Below are positions 9,911-18,436 of a stretch of 64,000 nt of DNA, in pieces. Numbering within the stretch: position 1 is the first letter of the stretch; every line of letters begins with the position of its first letter. Made by a program: the position numbers and the translations under genes. A model generated the notes under the pieces. That model made no database searches, had not been told where the DNA came from, and saw nothing but the letters and a program-made list of their open reading frames with translations. The stretch lies in NCBI RefSeq assembly GCF_003337235.1, contig NZ_QPJC01000014.1, forward strand, positions 61,905 through 125,904, in the 5' to 3' direction. Source of the DNA: Halopolyspora algeriensis (GTDB taxonomy: Bacteria; Actinomycetota; Actinomycetes; Mycobacteriales; Pseudonocardiaceae).

Positions 9911-9946
9911 AACCCGGGCTCCCGCTGGACAGCGGGAGCCCGGGTT
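9911..9946. terminator. Strong terminator hairpin, 16-bp stem
   Basis: A perfect stem, AACCCGGGCTCCCGCT at 9911-9926 paired with 9931-9946 around a GGAC loop, lies 8 nt past the stop codon of the minus-strand gene at 9955. It insulates the cobN leader from that gene. A short T-run follows on the plus strand (cttttc). Confidence 0.85.
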
Positions 9947-9954
9947 CGCGCTTT

Positions 9955-10296
9955 TCAAAACTGTTTGCCTACGACGTCAGCTACTCGAATCCCGCCGTCA
10001 CGGCGCCCAGACGAGGCGCAGTTCGACCACGCGGGAGTGTGCAGGCGGTGGGCGCTCTCGGCCGAGCGGAACCGGCCGTGACTGTTGCCGGGACCGACCA
10101 GCACGGCATGGTCCTCGAAGGACAGCCCCCACGCGAAGACGGCGGCATCGACACGCTCCCCACGCTCGGCGACGAGCGCGAACACCCGGGGAGCCGCATC
10201 GGACACCATCCCCGCGATCAGCTCGGCGAACTCCGGCTCGTCGCACAGCGGTCCCGGCTCCGGAACGCCCTCTTCGGACTCGACCTGCACTGCCAT
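9955..10296 (-). CDS. Conserved actinobacterial hypothetical next to XRE/DUF397, probable C-terminal frameshift
   Basis: The ATG at 10296 with a gaggaagggg SD gives 113 residues: an acidic N-terminus (VESEEGVPEPGPLCDEPEFA), then a compact domain APRVFALVAERGERVDAAVFAWGLSFEDHAVLV. I recognise this as a protein often found beside XRE/DUF397 pairs in actinomycetes, function unknown. After HGRFRSAESAHRLH the annotated frame turns unusual (PAWSNCASSGRRDGG). The +2 frame would continue as SRVVELRLVWAP and stop at 9998, closer to what the family ends with. A 2-nt AC duplication near 10037-10044 would explain this. It is transcribed divergently from the XRE gene. Confidence 0.55.
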   Translation of the reverse strand: MAVQVESEEGVPEPGPLCDEPEFAELIAGMVSDAAPRVFALVAERGERVDAAVFAWGLSFEDHAVLVGPGNSHGRFRSAESAHRLHTPAWSNCASSGRRDGGIRVADVVGKQF

Positions 10297-10356
10297 CGTG
10301 ATGACCCCTTCCTCCGGCACGCCTCGTGGCGATGACAACTTGCAGGTTAGTTTTTT

Positions 10357-10400
10357 ACATAAAAGATCTACATCGCCCAATCGTGTTGGATCTTTTATGT
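10357..10400. promoter_or_regulatory. AT-rich inverted repeat in the divergent promoter (candidate XRE operator)
   Basis: A perfect 12-bp inverted repeat, ACATAAAAGATC at 10357-10368 and GATCTTTTATGT at 10389-10400, has a 20-bp spacer and partly extends outward (TTTT/AAA with one mismatch). It lies between the divergent genes at 10296 (minus) and 10446 (plus). The centre-to-centre distance of the arms is 32 bp, about three helical turns, so both arms face the same side, as for a dimer-of-dimers repressor. The AT content is far above the surroundings. Confidence 0.6.
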
Positions 10401-10445
10401 CAAACTTTTGCGTATGGTGGCTTCGTCGACGCCGGAGGGACGAAG

Positions 10446-11339
10446 ATGAGCAGCTCGTCAGCGCAACTACGCAGGTTGGGTGCGGAGTTGCGGCGCCTTC
10501 GAGAACTCAGCGAGCGAACGCAGACCGATGTGGGCATGGCGATCGGCCGTACGCACGCAACCCTCGTCAACTGGGAACGAGGCAAGACGAAGATCAGCAA
10601 GTCCGACCTCGCCTGCTTGTTGGCGGAGCTCCGGGCGCCCGCCGAGGTGCGCAAAGGTCTTGAACAGCTCCGATCGGAGACCGGTCGAAGGCATGGCCAG
10701 TGGTCGGTTTTCGGCCTCGCCGACTGGCTACGGCCGCTCGTCAGCTTCGAAGAAGACGCGGTTGCGATCTCGGCATTCGAGCCTGTTGTCGTTCCCGGCC
10801 TGCTGCAGACCCGGGAATACGCGCGAGCCATCCATGTAGCGGGGCCTTACACGACAGCACCGGACGATGTCGACAGGTGGGTTGAAGCAAGGATGCAACG
10901 TCAGCTACGGCTGACGGATCCGCTCCCGTTGAGGTTCCACGCAGTGGTCTCCGAATCCGCTTTGCGCTCGGCCGTCGGCGGACCGAAGATCATGTGTGAC
11001 CAGCTCCGGCACCTTGCCGAAGTTGCCGCTGCGGAGAACATCACGCTCCAGGTGCTGCCCGCGAGCGTGGGAGCCCACCCGGGAATGGCAAGCAATCTGA
11101 CCGTGCTGCACTTCGCCGACCCGGAAACCGACCCTCCGCTGGGCTACTTCGACGGTCCTCTGGGCGGTTACATGATCGACGATGAGGGCGATGTTGCTTC
11201 CATGGTCAACATCTTCGAGGACGTGCGAGCGCTGGCACTCGACGAGGCTGCCTCCGCCCGGTTGATCGCTGCCATACTGGACGAGCACCACGAGAAAGGC
11301 AGCGAGCATGTTCGATCTGTCGAAAGCGGCTTGGCGTAA
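10446..11339 (+). CDS. XRE-family regulator with C-terminal DUF5753 domain
   Basis: The ATG at 10446 after a ggaggg SD yields 297 residues. An N-terminal helix-turn-helix (about residues 8-60: LGAELRRLRELSERTQTDVG, then THATLVNWERGKTKIS) is followed by a sensor-like DUF5753 domain beginning near residue 95 with FEPVVVPGLLQTREYARAI and containing ALRSAVGGPKIMCDQL. This architecture is very abundant in streptomycetes and relatives, where such proteins are paired with a small DUF397 partner (for example the BldB/WhiJ-like systems). The gene overlaps the DUF397 gene by 32 bp, so the two are probably translated together. Its target may be the AT-rich inverted repeat just upstream. Confidence 0.9.
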   Translation: MSSSSAQLRRLGAELRRLRELSERTQTDVGMAIGRTHATLVNWERGKTKISKSDLACLLAELRAPAEVRKGLEQLRSETGRRHGQWSVFGLADWLRPLVSFEEDAVAISAFEPVVVPGLLQTREYARAIHVAGPYTTAPDDVDRWVEARMQRQLRLTDPLPLRFHAVVSESALRSAVGGPKIMCDQLRHLAEVAAAENITLQVLPASVGAHPGMASNLTVLHFADPETDPPLGYFDGPLGGYMIDDEGDVASMVNIFEDVRALALDEAASARLIAAILDEHHEKGSEHVRSVESGLA

Positions 11340-11514
11340 GTCCAGCTTCAGCACATCCGGCGGTAACTGCGTCGAAGTGGCTCCGCTGGCCGATGGGCGG
11401 ATCGCTGTGCGCAACAGCAACGCTCCCGAGGCGGGCACGGTGCTGTTCACCCGCGCCGAGATGGACGCCTGGATCCGGGGCGTCAAGGCGGGCGAGTTCG
11501 ACGACCTCGCCTGA
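11308..11514 (+). CDS. DUF397 domain protein
   Basis: The 68-residue protein is a single DUF397 domain: AAWRKSSFSTSGGNCVEVAP, then DGRIAVRNSNAPEAGTVLFT and WIRGVKAGEFDDLA, the family's standard pattern and size. It overlaps the end of the XRE gene. In the characterised WhiJ-type loci the small partner modulates the XRE protein during development; the same relationship is inferred here. Some DUF397 pairs have been proposed to act as toxin-antitoxin-like modules, which this sequence cannot decide. Confidence 0.9.
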   Translation: MFDLSKAAWRKSSFSTSGGNCVEVAPLADGRIAVRNSNAPEAGTVLFTRAEMDAWIRGVKAGEFDDLA

Positions 11515-11550
11515 GGCACGTCGGAAACCCTCCCGCCCCGGCGGCTTCCC

Positions 11551-12462
11551 TCAGTACCCCGCCGAGAGATCGACCACCCCTTCGAGGGGTTCGCCCGCCA
11601 GACAGCGCGCCACGTTCGTGCGAACACGGCGGGCCAGCGCGGGCAACAGCAGATGCTGCGGGTTCGCCGAATGCGGCGAGATCAGCGCGCGCGGCTCACC
11701 GAACAGCGGATGCCCGTCCGGCAACGGCTCCGGATCGGTGACATCCAGCGCCGCCCCGGCGATCCACCCCTCGGCCAGGGCCGTGATCAGCGCGTCGGTG
11801 TCCACCAGAGAGCCGCGCGCGATGTTGACCAGCCAGGCGTGCGACTGCATCCGCTCCAGCTCGGCCGCACCGATCAACTTGTCCGTGGACGCGGTGGCGG
11901 GCGCGGCGATGACCACGTGGTCGCAGGAACCCAGCAGCTCGCCGACGCCCTCGGCATCGTCGGCGCGGATCGTGCGCTGCGCGCCGGGCACCTGCCGCCC
12001 GGAGCGGTTCACGGCCAGCACCCGCACCCCGAACGGTTCCAACAACCGCATCAGCGAGCGGCCGATACCGCCCGCCCCGATGATCCCGACGGTCGCGCCG
12101 AACACCGTACGGATGCCCTCCGGGCGCTGCCAGCTGCTCGCGCGCGCATCGGTGTGCAGTTGGCGCGCCCCGGCCAGCACCAGCGCCAACGCGTGCTCGG
12201 CGACGGTCTCGGCGTAAGCGCCCGCCGCGGAGGTGAACACCGCATCGCCACCCAGCGCCCCGGCTTCCAGCCACGGTTCGATCCCCGCGGCCGGAAGTTG
12301 CACCCATTCGATGCCGGAGTGGTGGAACTCGCCGAAGCGTTCCGGTCCCGCGCCGTACCACACCAGCGCCGAAGCCTCCCGCAACGAGCTCAGCTCGCCG
12401 CCCGCGGCGACCACGGCCTCCTCCAGCTCGGGCGCCCCGACCGGACCGACATGGATCTTCAC
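11551..12462 (-). CDS. D-2-hydroxyacid dehydrogenase (NAD-binding)
   Basis: The GTG at 12462 (SD gaggaggag) gives 303 residues. The Rossmann motif is GATVGIIGAGGIGRSLMRLL. The family signature LVNIARGSLVDTDALITAL and the terminal catalytic region ALDVTDPEPLPDGHPLFG ... LISPHSAN with the active-site His are present. The N-terminal substrate domain is short and lacks clear phosphoglycerate- or formate-dehydrogenase features, so the substrate is open (a glyoxylate/hydroxypyruvate or other 2-keto acid reductase is likely). It is divergent from the PEBP gene. Confidence 0.85.
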   Translation of the reverse strand: MKIHVGPVGAPELEEAVVAAGGELSSLREASALVWYGAGPERFGEFHHSGIEWVQLPAAGIEPWLEAGALGGDAVFTSAAGAYAETVAEHALALVLAGARQLHTDARASSWQRPEGIRTVFGATVGIIGAGGIGRSLMRLLEPFGVRVLAVNRSGRQVPGAQRTIRADDAEGVGELLGSCDHVVIAAPATASTDKLIGAAELERMQSHAWLVNIARGSLVDTDALITALAEGWIAGAALDVTDPEPLPDGHPLFGEPRALISPHSANPQHLLLPALARRVRTNVARCLAGEPLEGVVDLSAGY

Positions 12463-12690
12463 CGACTCCTCCTCGCTGCGGCTCGTGTGCGCATCGCTGT
12501 GCGTTCCCCCGACCGGACGGTAGCCCGTGCGGGAGCTCCCGGGCTTCTCGAGTCCACCTCGGACCGGCGAGCACGGCGCACCGGAACCGTCCGCCCATGT
12601 CACGCGCGCAGCGGCATCCGTGGCTAAGGTGGAGCGGAAGGTGATCAATCACCAGGCCGGCAACGAATCCGTAGCCGAGGAGGAGACCCG

Positions 12691-13236
12691 ATGAGCCTTG
12701 AGCGTCCCGTCGACCCCGATCCCTACTCCCTGCTGCCCGAACTCCCCACCTTCACGGTCACCTCGACCGACGTGACCGACGGTCAACCGATGTCGCAGGC
12801 GCACGCCTACGACGGCATGGGGGCAGGCGGCGACAACATCTCGCCGCAGCTGAGCTGGTCCGGTTTCCCGGACACCACGAAGAGCTTCGTGGTCACCTGC
12901 TTCGATCCTGACGCGCCGATCCCGGGCGGATTCTGGCACTGGGTGCTCGTCGACATCCCCGTCGGCGTGACCGAACTTTCCCGGGACGCGGGCAACCGCG
13001 ACGGACACGGCATTCCGAGCGGTTCCTTCCACGTGGCCAACGACATGGGCGAGCGGGCGTTCGGCGGTGCCGCACCCCCGTCCGGCGACCGCCCGCACCG
13101 GTACTACTTCGCCGTGCAGGGGGTCGACAGCGAGAACCTGGGTGTGGACAGCACCGCCAGCCCGGCTGTGGTCAACTTCATGCTGGCCTTCCACGCCACC
13201 GGGCGGGCGATCATCGCACCGACCTACGCGCACTGA
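12691..13236 (+). CDS. YbhB/YbcL-type phosphatidylethanolamine-binding (PEBP) family protein
   Basis: The 181-residue protein shows the bacterial PEBP pattern: GGDNISPQLSWSGFPDTTKS, the anion-pocket motif CFDPDAPIPGGFWHWVLVDIP, GERAFGGAAPPSGDRPHRYYF and a C-terminal SPAVVNFMLAFHATGRA. SD ggaggag precedes the ATG. Bacterial members bind small phosphoryl ligands, but the biological role is generally unknown. The M. tuberculosis homologue was described as a Raf kinase inhibitor-like protein. It lies upstream of mycothione reductase, from which a hairpin separates it. Confidence 0.9.
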   Translation: MSLERPVDPDPYSLLPELPTFTVTSTDVTDGQPMSQAHAYDGMGAGGDNISPQLSWSGFPDTTKSFVVTCFDPDAPIPGGFWHWVLVDIPVGVTELSRDAGNRDGHGIPSGSFHVANDMGERAFGGAAPPSGDRPHRYYFAVQGVDSENLGVDSTASPAVVNFMLAFHATGRAIIAPTYAH

Positions 13237-13247
13237 CCGTCCCCGGG

Positions 13248-13286
13248 CCCTGCTGCGCCCGACGGGAAGCACCGGGCGCAGCAGGG
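13248..13286 (+). terminator. Terminator after the PEBP gene
   Basis: A perfect 13-bp inverted repeat, CCCTGCTGCGCCC at 13248-13260 and its complement at 13274-13286, begins 11 nt after the PEBP stop codon. It suggests that mycothione reductase has its own promoter in the short gap before 13331. Confidence 0.75.
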
Positions 13287-13330
13287 AGGCGATCACGGGT
13301 GGACGACCCCGCCTGAGGCAGTATGGACCC

Positions 13331-14728
13331 GTGCGACACTTCGACCTGGTCATCATCGGTACCGGCTCCGGCAACGGCATCCTCGACGAGCGCTTCGACG
13401 ACTGGAACGTCGCCATCGTGGAGAAGGGCATCGGACCCAACGGCGCTTACGGCGGCACCTGCCTGAACGTGGGGTGCATCCCGACGAAGATGTTCGTGCA
13501 CACCGCCGATGTCGCCAGTGCGCCCGATGCGGGCCCGAAACTCGGTGTGGAGCTCGAACGTCGGGACGTGCGCTGGCGCGAGATCCGCGACCGCATCTTC
13601 GGCCGGATCGACCCGATCGCGGCCGGCGGCCGCCGCTACCGGGTCGAGGACAACCCCAACGTCACGGTCTACGAGGGCACCGGACGGTTCACCGGAGTCA
13701 AACAGCTGACCGTGGCGACCTCCTCCGGAACCGAGACCATCACCGCCGACCGCTTCGTCGTCGCCGCGGGAGGGCGCCCCGCCGTCCCGGACATTCCCGG
13801 CCTCGACTCGGCCGGCTACCACACCAGCGACACCATCATGCGTCTCGAGGAGCTGCCCCACCGACTGATCATCATGGGGACCGGCTTCATCGGCGCCGAG
13901 TTCGCCCACGTGTTCTCCTCCCTGGGCGTCGAGGTCACCCTCATCGGCCGCTCCAACTGTGTCCTGCGTTCGGAGGACATCGACATCTCCCAGCGGTTCA
14001 CCCGCCTCGCAGCGGACCAGTGGGATGTGCGCCTCAATCGCCGGGAGACCCGCGTCGAACGCCGCGGCGGGCTCACCCGGCTGCATCTCGACGGCCCGGA
14101 GGGCACCGAGGTCGTGGACGGTGAACAGCTGCTGATCGCCACCGGTCGGGTGCCGAACTCCGACCTGGTGGATGCCGGTGCCGGGGGAATCGCCACCGAC
14201 GAGAACGGCAAGATCGAGGTGGATGCTCTGCAGCGCACCTCCGTGGAGGGGGTGTGGGCCCTGGGCGACATCAGCAGCACGCACGAGCTCAAACACGTCG
14301 CCAACCACGAGGAGCGTGTCGTGCAGCACAACCTGCTGCACCCGGACTCCCCGGTCGAAACCGACCACCGGTTCGTGCCACACGCGGTGTTCTCCGGGCC
14401 GCAGATCGCCTCCGTCGGAATGACCGAGCAGGAGGCTCAGGCACGCGGGGCCCGCTACGTCACCGCGATGCAGGACTACGCAGGTATCGCCTACGGCTGG
14501 GCCATGGAGGACACCACCGGATTCGCCAAGCTGCTGGCCGATCCGGCCACCGGCCGACTGCTCGGCGCGCATATCATGGGACCGCAGGCACCGACGCTGC
14601 TCCAGCCGCTGATCCAGGCGATGCATTTCGGAATCGATGCCCGCTCGATGGCGCGCGGCCAGTACTGGATCCACCCGGCGATGCCCGAGCTGATCGAGAA
14701 CGCGTTGCTGAACCTGCCACTGGACTGA
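13331..14728 (+). CDS. mtr: Mycothione reductase
   Basis: This 465-residue FAD/NAD(P)-disulfide oxidoreductase starts at GTG 13331 (VRHFDLVIIGTGSGNGI). The redox-active disulfide lies in GGTCLNVGCIPTKMF, the NADPH-binding Rossmann motif is IIMGTGFIGAEFAHVFSSLG, the FAD motif is VWALGDIS, and the catalytic His/Glu pair is in the terminal HPAMPELIENALL. The N-terminal GNGI and missing glutathione-binding features match mycothione reductase, which keeps mycothiol reduced in actinobacteria. Length fits the M. tuberculosis enzyme. An ATG 8 nt upstream is out of frame, supporting the GTG. Confidence 0.9.
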   Translation: MRHFDLVIIGTGSGNGILDERFDDWNVAIVEKGIGPNGAYGGTCLNVGCIPTKMFVHTADVASAPDAGPKLGVELERRDVRWREIRDRIFGRIDPIAAGGRRYRVEDNPNVTVYEGTGRFTGVKQLTVATSSGTETITADRFVVAAGGRPAVPDIPGLDSAGYHTSDTIMRLEELPHRLIIMGTGFIGAEFAHVFSSLGVEVTLIGRSNCVLRSEDIDISQRFTRLAADQWDVRLNRRETRVERRGGLTRLHLDGPEGTEVVDGEQLLIATGRVPNSDLVDAGAGGIATDENGKIEVDALQRTSVEGVWALGDISSTHELKHVANHEERVVQHNLLHPDSPVETDHRFVPHAVFSGPQIASVGMTEQEAQARGARYVTAMQDYAGIAYGWAMEDTTGFAKLLADPATGRLLGAHIMGPQAPTLLQPLIQAMHFGIDARSMARGQYWIHPAMPELIENALLNLPLD

Positions 14729-14742
14729 CCACATACCGAGAT

Positions 14743-14776
14743 CCACATGGTGGAATCAGAGTTCCATGAGAACTCT
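14743..14776 (+). promoter_or_regulatory. Two adjacent inverted repeats upstream of gdhA
   Basis: CCAC-ATG-GTGG at 14743-14753 is followed by a perfect 7-bp repeat, AGAGTTC (14758-14764) and GAACTCT (14770-14776). Both lie in the 84-bp gap between mtr and glutamate dehydrogenase. They could be an operator of gdhA or a weak terminator of mtr; the stems are short and lack a T-run, so I lean to an operator. Confidence 0.4.
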
Positions 14777-14794
14777 CACGCTGCGAACGGGTAG

Positions 14795-16195
<1,401 letters not shown>

Positions 16196-16202
16196 GCCGA
16201 AT

Positions 16203-16248
16203 CCCTCCGGTGGGTGGGGATCACGACGCCACACCGCCCACCGGAGGG
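16203..16248. terminator. Bidirectional terminator between gdhA and the MFS gene
   Basis: A perfect 12-bp inverted repeat, CCCTCCGGTGGG (16203-16214) and CCCACCGGAGGG (16237-16248), lies between converging stop codons at 16195 and 16269. Confidence 0.75.
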
Positions 16249-16268
16249 ACTCGGCCGTCCGGCGCGGG

Positions 16269-17555
16269 TCACACCGTCCGGGGCCGGCCCGCGATGATCC
16301 CCACGGTGCCCTGCAGAGCCAGAATGACCAGAACCACGGTCAGCGACGCGGCCCAGCCGGCCGTGAGGGTGTGCAGCATCCCGAACAGGAACGGCCCCGC
16401 CGAGGCGATCAGATACCCGATGCTCTGAGACATCGCGGAAAGCCTGCCGGTGTCGGCCGCGTTGCTCGTACGCAGCGAGATGAACGTCAGCGCCAGCGGG
16501 AACGCGCTCATACCGGTGCCGATCAGCAACGCCCACACCACGGGCGCGGCCATCGGAGCCAGCAGAAGACCGAGGAAACCGGCGATCGCGATCAGTGCCA
16601 ACCCGAGCGCCCACCAGGACTGGCTGCGTGTCCTGGTCACCAGCGGAGGGAGCACCATGCTGATCGGCACCCCGATCAGCAGGAGCAATCCGAGCAGCGC
16701 GCCTGCCTGGCCCGCCGCCATGCCCGCTGCCTTGAACACCTCGGGCAGCCAACCCATCACGACATAGGCGACCAGCGACTGCATCGCGAAATACGCCGTG
16801 ACGGCCCATGCCAGCGGGCTGCGCGCGAGCGAGCGACCCGGACCGCTCGCCGAGGTCGGCGCCGTCTGCACGGGCGACCGCTGTTTGCGGGTCGCAGGAA
16901 CCCAGACCAGGAACGCGGCCAGCGCGAGCACCGCCCAGATCTCCAGGGCGAACTGCCAACTGCCCAGTCCGGACCGCAGCCACGGTGTGAAGGCCGAGCC
17001 CGCCGAGCCCCCCGCTGCCATGGCGGTCGTGTACACACCGGTCGCCAGACCCACGCGGGCGGGGAAGAACTCCTTGACCACGACGGGGATCAGCACGTTG
17101 CACATGGCGATCGCCGCACACACCAGGACCGTTCCCCCCAGCACGGTCCACGGTCCGGCCGCCACGCGCAGCAGCATCGCCACGGTCAGCACGGCCAGCG
17201 AGACCCCGACGATCCGGGTGTTGCCCCAGCGCCGTGCGAGCAGCGGTGCACCGATCCCGGCAAGGCCGAAACACAGCGTGGGCACCGAGGTGATCACGCT
17301 GGCCCACGTGGTGCTCGCGCCGAGTGAGTCCTGCACCCCACCCAGCAGGGTGGCAAGGCTGGTCACCGCCGGGCGCATGTTCGCGGCGGCCAGCGCCACC
17401 CCCACGAGCAGCAGCCCGCCACCGGCGGCGGCGGTGCCCTTCGCCCCCTTCTCCGAGCGCGCGGGCACCTCGCAGCGCGTATCGGCTACCCCGGTGGCGG
17501 TATCCCGGTCGACCACGTGGTCGGAGGCAGGCTGGGTACACGACTCGGAAGACAT
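16269..17555 (-). CDS. MFS transporter, CynX/NimT-like
   Basis: The 428-residue protein has a hydrophilic N-terminal 40 residues followed by about 12 hydrophobic helices. LAAANMRPAVTSLATLLGGVQ in TM1 and the GxLLARRWGNTRIVG loop are typical of the CynX/NimT (cyanate/2-nitroimidazole) subfamily; the second half repeats this with GVPISMVLPPLVTR. Substrates of this group are mostly unknown. It is divergent from a GntR/FadR-type regulator whose candidate operator lies in the shared 33-bp promoter gap, so regulation by that protein is likely. Confidence 0.85.
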   Translation of the reverse strand: MSSESCTQPASDHVVDRDTATGVADTRCEVPARSEKGAKGTAAAGGGLLLVGVALAAANMRPAVTSLATLLGGVQDSLGASTTWASVITSVPTLCFGLAGIGAPLLARRWGNTRIVGVSLAVLTVAMLLRVAAGPWTVLGGTVLVCAAIAMCNVLIPVVVKEFFPARVGLATGVYTTAMAAGGSAGSAFTPWLRSGLGSWQFALEIWAVLALAAFLVWVPATRKQRSPVQTAPTSASGPGRSLARSPLAWAVTAYFAMQSLVAYVVMGWLPEVFKAAGMAAGQAGALLGLLLLIGVPISMVLPPLVTRTRSQSWWALGLALIAIAGFLGLLLAPMAAPVVWALLIGTGMSAFPLALTFISLRTSNAADTGRLSAMSQSIGYLIASAGPFLFGMLHTLTAGWAASLTVVLVILALQGTVGIIAGRPRTV

Positions 17556-17570
17556 CGCGTACTAGTATGG

Positions 17571-17587
17571 CAAACGTAGGATGTTTG
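17571..17587. promoter_or_regulatory. Candidate GntR operator
   Basis: CAAAC-N7-GTTTG (17571-17575 / 17583-17587) is a 5-bp palindromic pair with a 7-bp spacer in the very short divergent gap between the MFS and GntR genes. FadR-type GntR proteins bind short palindromes like this. If GntR starts at ATG 17589 the site overlaps its RBS; if it starts at GTG 17604 the site lies just upstream. Confidence 0.45.
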
Positions 17588-17588
17588 G

Positions 17589-18311
17589 ATGAAAGGATCT
17601 CCTGTGCCTCTGGTCACCACCACGCGGACCGGTCTGGTGGATCAGGTCATCGCCCAGATGCGGGAGCTGGTGTCCTCCGGCGAGTGGCCGCTGGGCCGCC
17701 GCATCCCCCCGGAAGCCGAGCTCGTCACCGCCCTCGGTGTCGGCCGCAACACCGTGCGCGAGGCGATCCGCGCACTGGCACATGCCGGTCTCCTCGAGGT
17801 CCGACAGGGAGACGGCACGTTCGTGCGCGCCACCAGCGAGCTCTCCGGCGCCGTGCGCAGGCTTTGTGGCTCGGAACTGCGCCGGGTCCTGGAGGTTCGT
17901 CGCGCACTCGAGGTCGAAAGCGCGCGCCTGGCGGCCACCGCGCGCACCGACGAGGACGTTCGCGACCTGGAGACGATCCTCGACACCCGGGACGCGGCCG
18001 TGCGAGAGCGGGACCGCGAGCAGGCCGTCGCCCAGGACACCCGCTTTCACCTGCGGCTCGTGGAGGCCTCGCACAATCCCGTGCTCATCGAGCTCTACCA
18101 GGGCCTCAGCGAGGCCGTGCTGTCCAGCGTCGCCTCCACCTTCGACGCGGAGGGGCCGGCAGACCGGCACATCGGGCACACCGAGCTGCTCGAAGCGGTG
18201 CGCGACGGCGATCCCGACCGAGCTGTCGCCGAAGCAGGCGGCTTCCTGGAGGAGCTCCTCGCCCAGGTCGGCGAGGACGCGGCGAGTCAGTCGGCATCTC
18301 GGAATGCGTGA
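17589..18311 (+). CDS. GntR-family transcriptional regulator, FadR subfamily
   Basis: The 240-residue protein has an N-terminal winged helix (about 15-80) with the GntR signature PLGRRIPPEAELVTALGVGR and NTVREAIRALAHAGLLEVRQ, and a helical FCD effector-binding domain with LEVRRALEVESARLAA, DTRFHLRLVEASHNPVL and HTELLEAVRDGDPDRA. The metal-binding D..H and H residues of FCD domains are present. Two starts are possible: ATG 17589 (weak AGGA) or GTG 17604 (SD aaagga). It is expected to repress the divergent MFS gene in response to a carboxylate-type ligand (inference). Its 3' end overlaps the small minus-strand ORF at 18287 by 25 bp. Confidence 0.88.
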   Translation: MKGSPVPLVTTTRTGLVDQVIAQMRELVSSGEWPLGRRIPPEAELVTALGVGRNTVREAIRALAHAGLLEVRQGDGTFVRATSELSGAVRRLCGSELRRVLEVRRALEVESARLAATARTDEDVRDLETILDTRDAAVRERDREQAVAQDTRFHLRLVEASHNPVLIELYQGLSEAVLSSVASTFDAEGPADRHIGHTELLEAVRDGDPDRAVAEAGGFLEELLAQVGEDAASQSASRNA

Positions 18312-18436
18312 TACGGAGCCAGCCGGACGCGGGGACCCCCATCCCGGCTGATGAGGAATTCCGCACCGGTCTCTGCGCGGTCCAGCAGTTCCTCGAGCAG
18401 GGCCGCGGGTTCTGCCACATCGATCACTTCGCTCAT
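18287..18436 (-). CDS. Small Phd/YefM-like antitoxin protein, coupled to cobQ
   Basis: The frame begins at ATG 18436, which overlaps the cobQ stop in an ATGA, and encodes 49 residues. The stretch [20 protein letters not shown] followed by [11 protein letters not shown] aligns with the Phd/YefM pattern (a short helix, L-x-E-L-L-D-R-x-E-x-G-x-E-x-x-I-x-R-x-G-x-P-x-R-L-x-P). It is shorter than most family members, and no toxin gene is adjacent: the next gene downstream is the converging GntR regulator. It could be an orphan antitoxin, a remnant, or a partner of a toxin elsewhere. The 4-bp overlap implies translation dependent on cobQ. Confidence 0.6.
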   Translation of the reverse strand: MSEVIDVAEPAALLEELLDRAETGAEFLISRDGGPRVRLAPYHAFRDAD

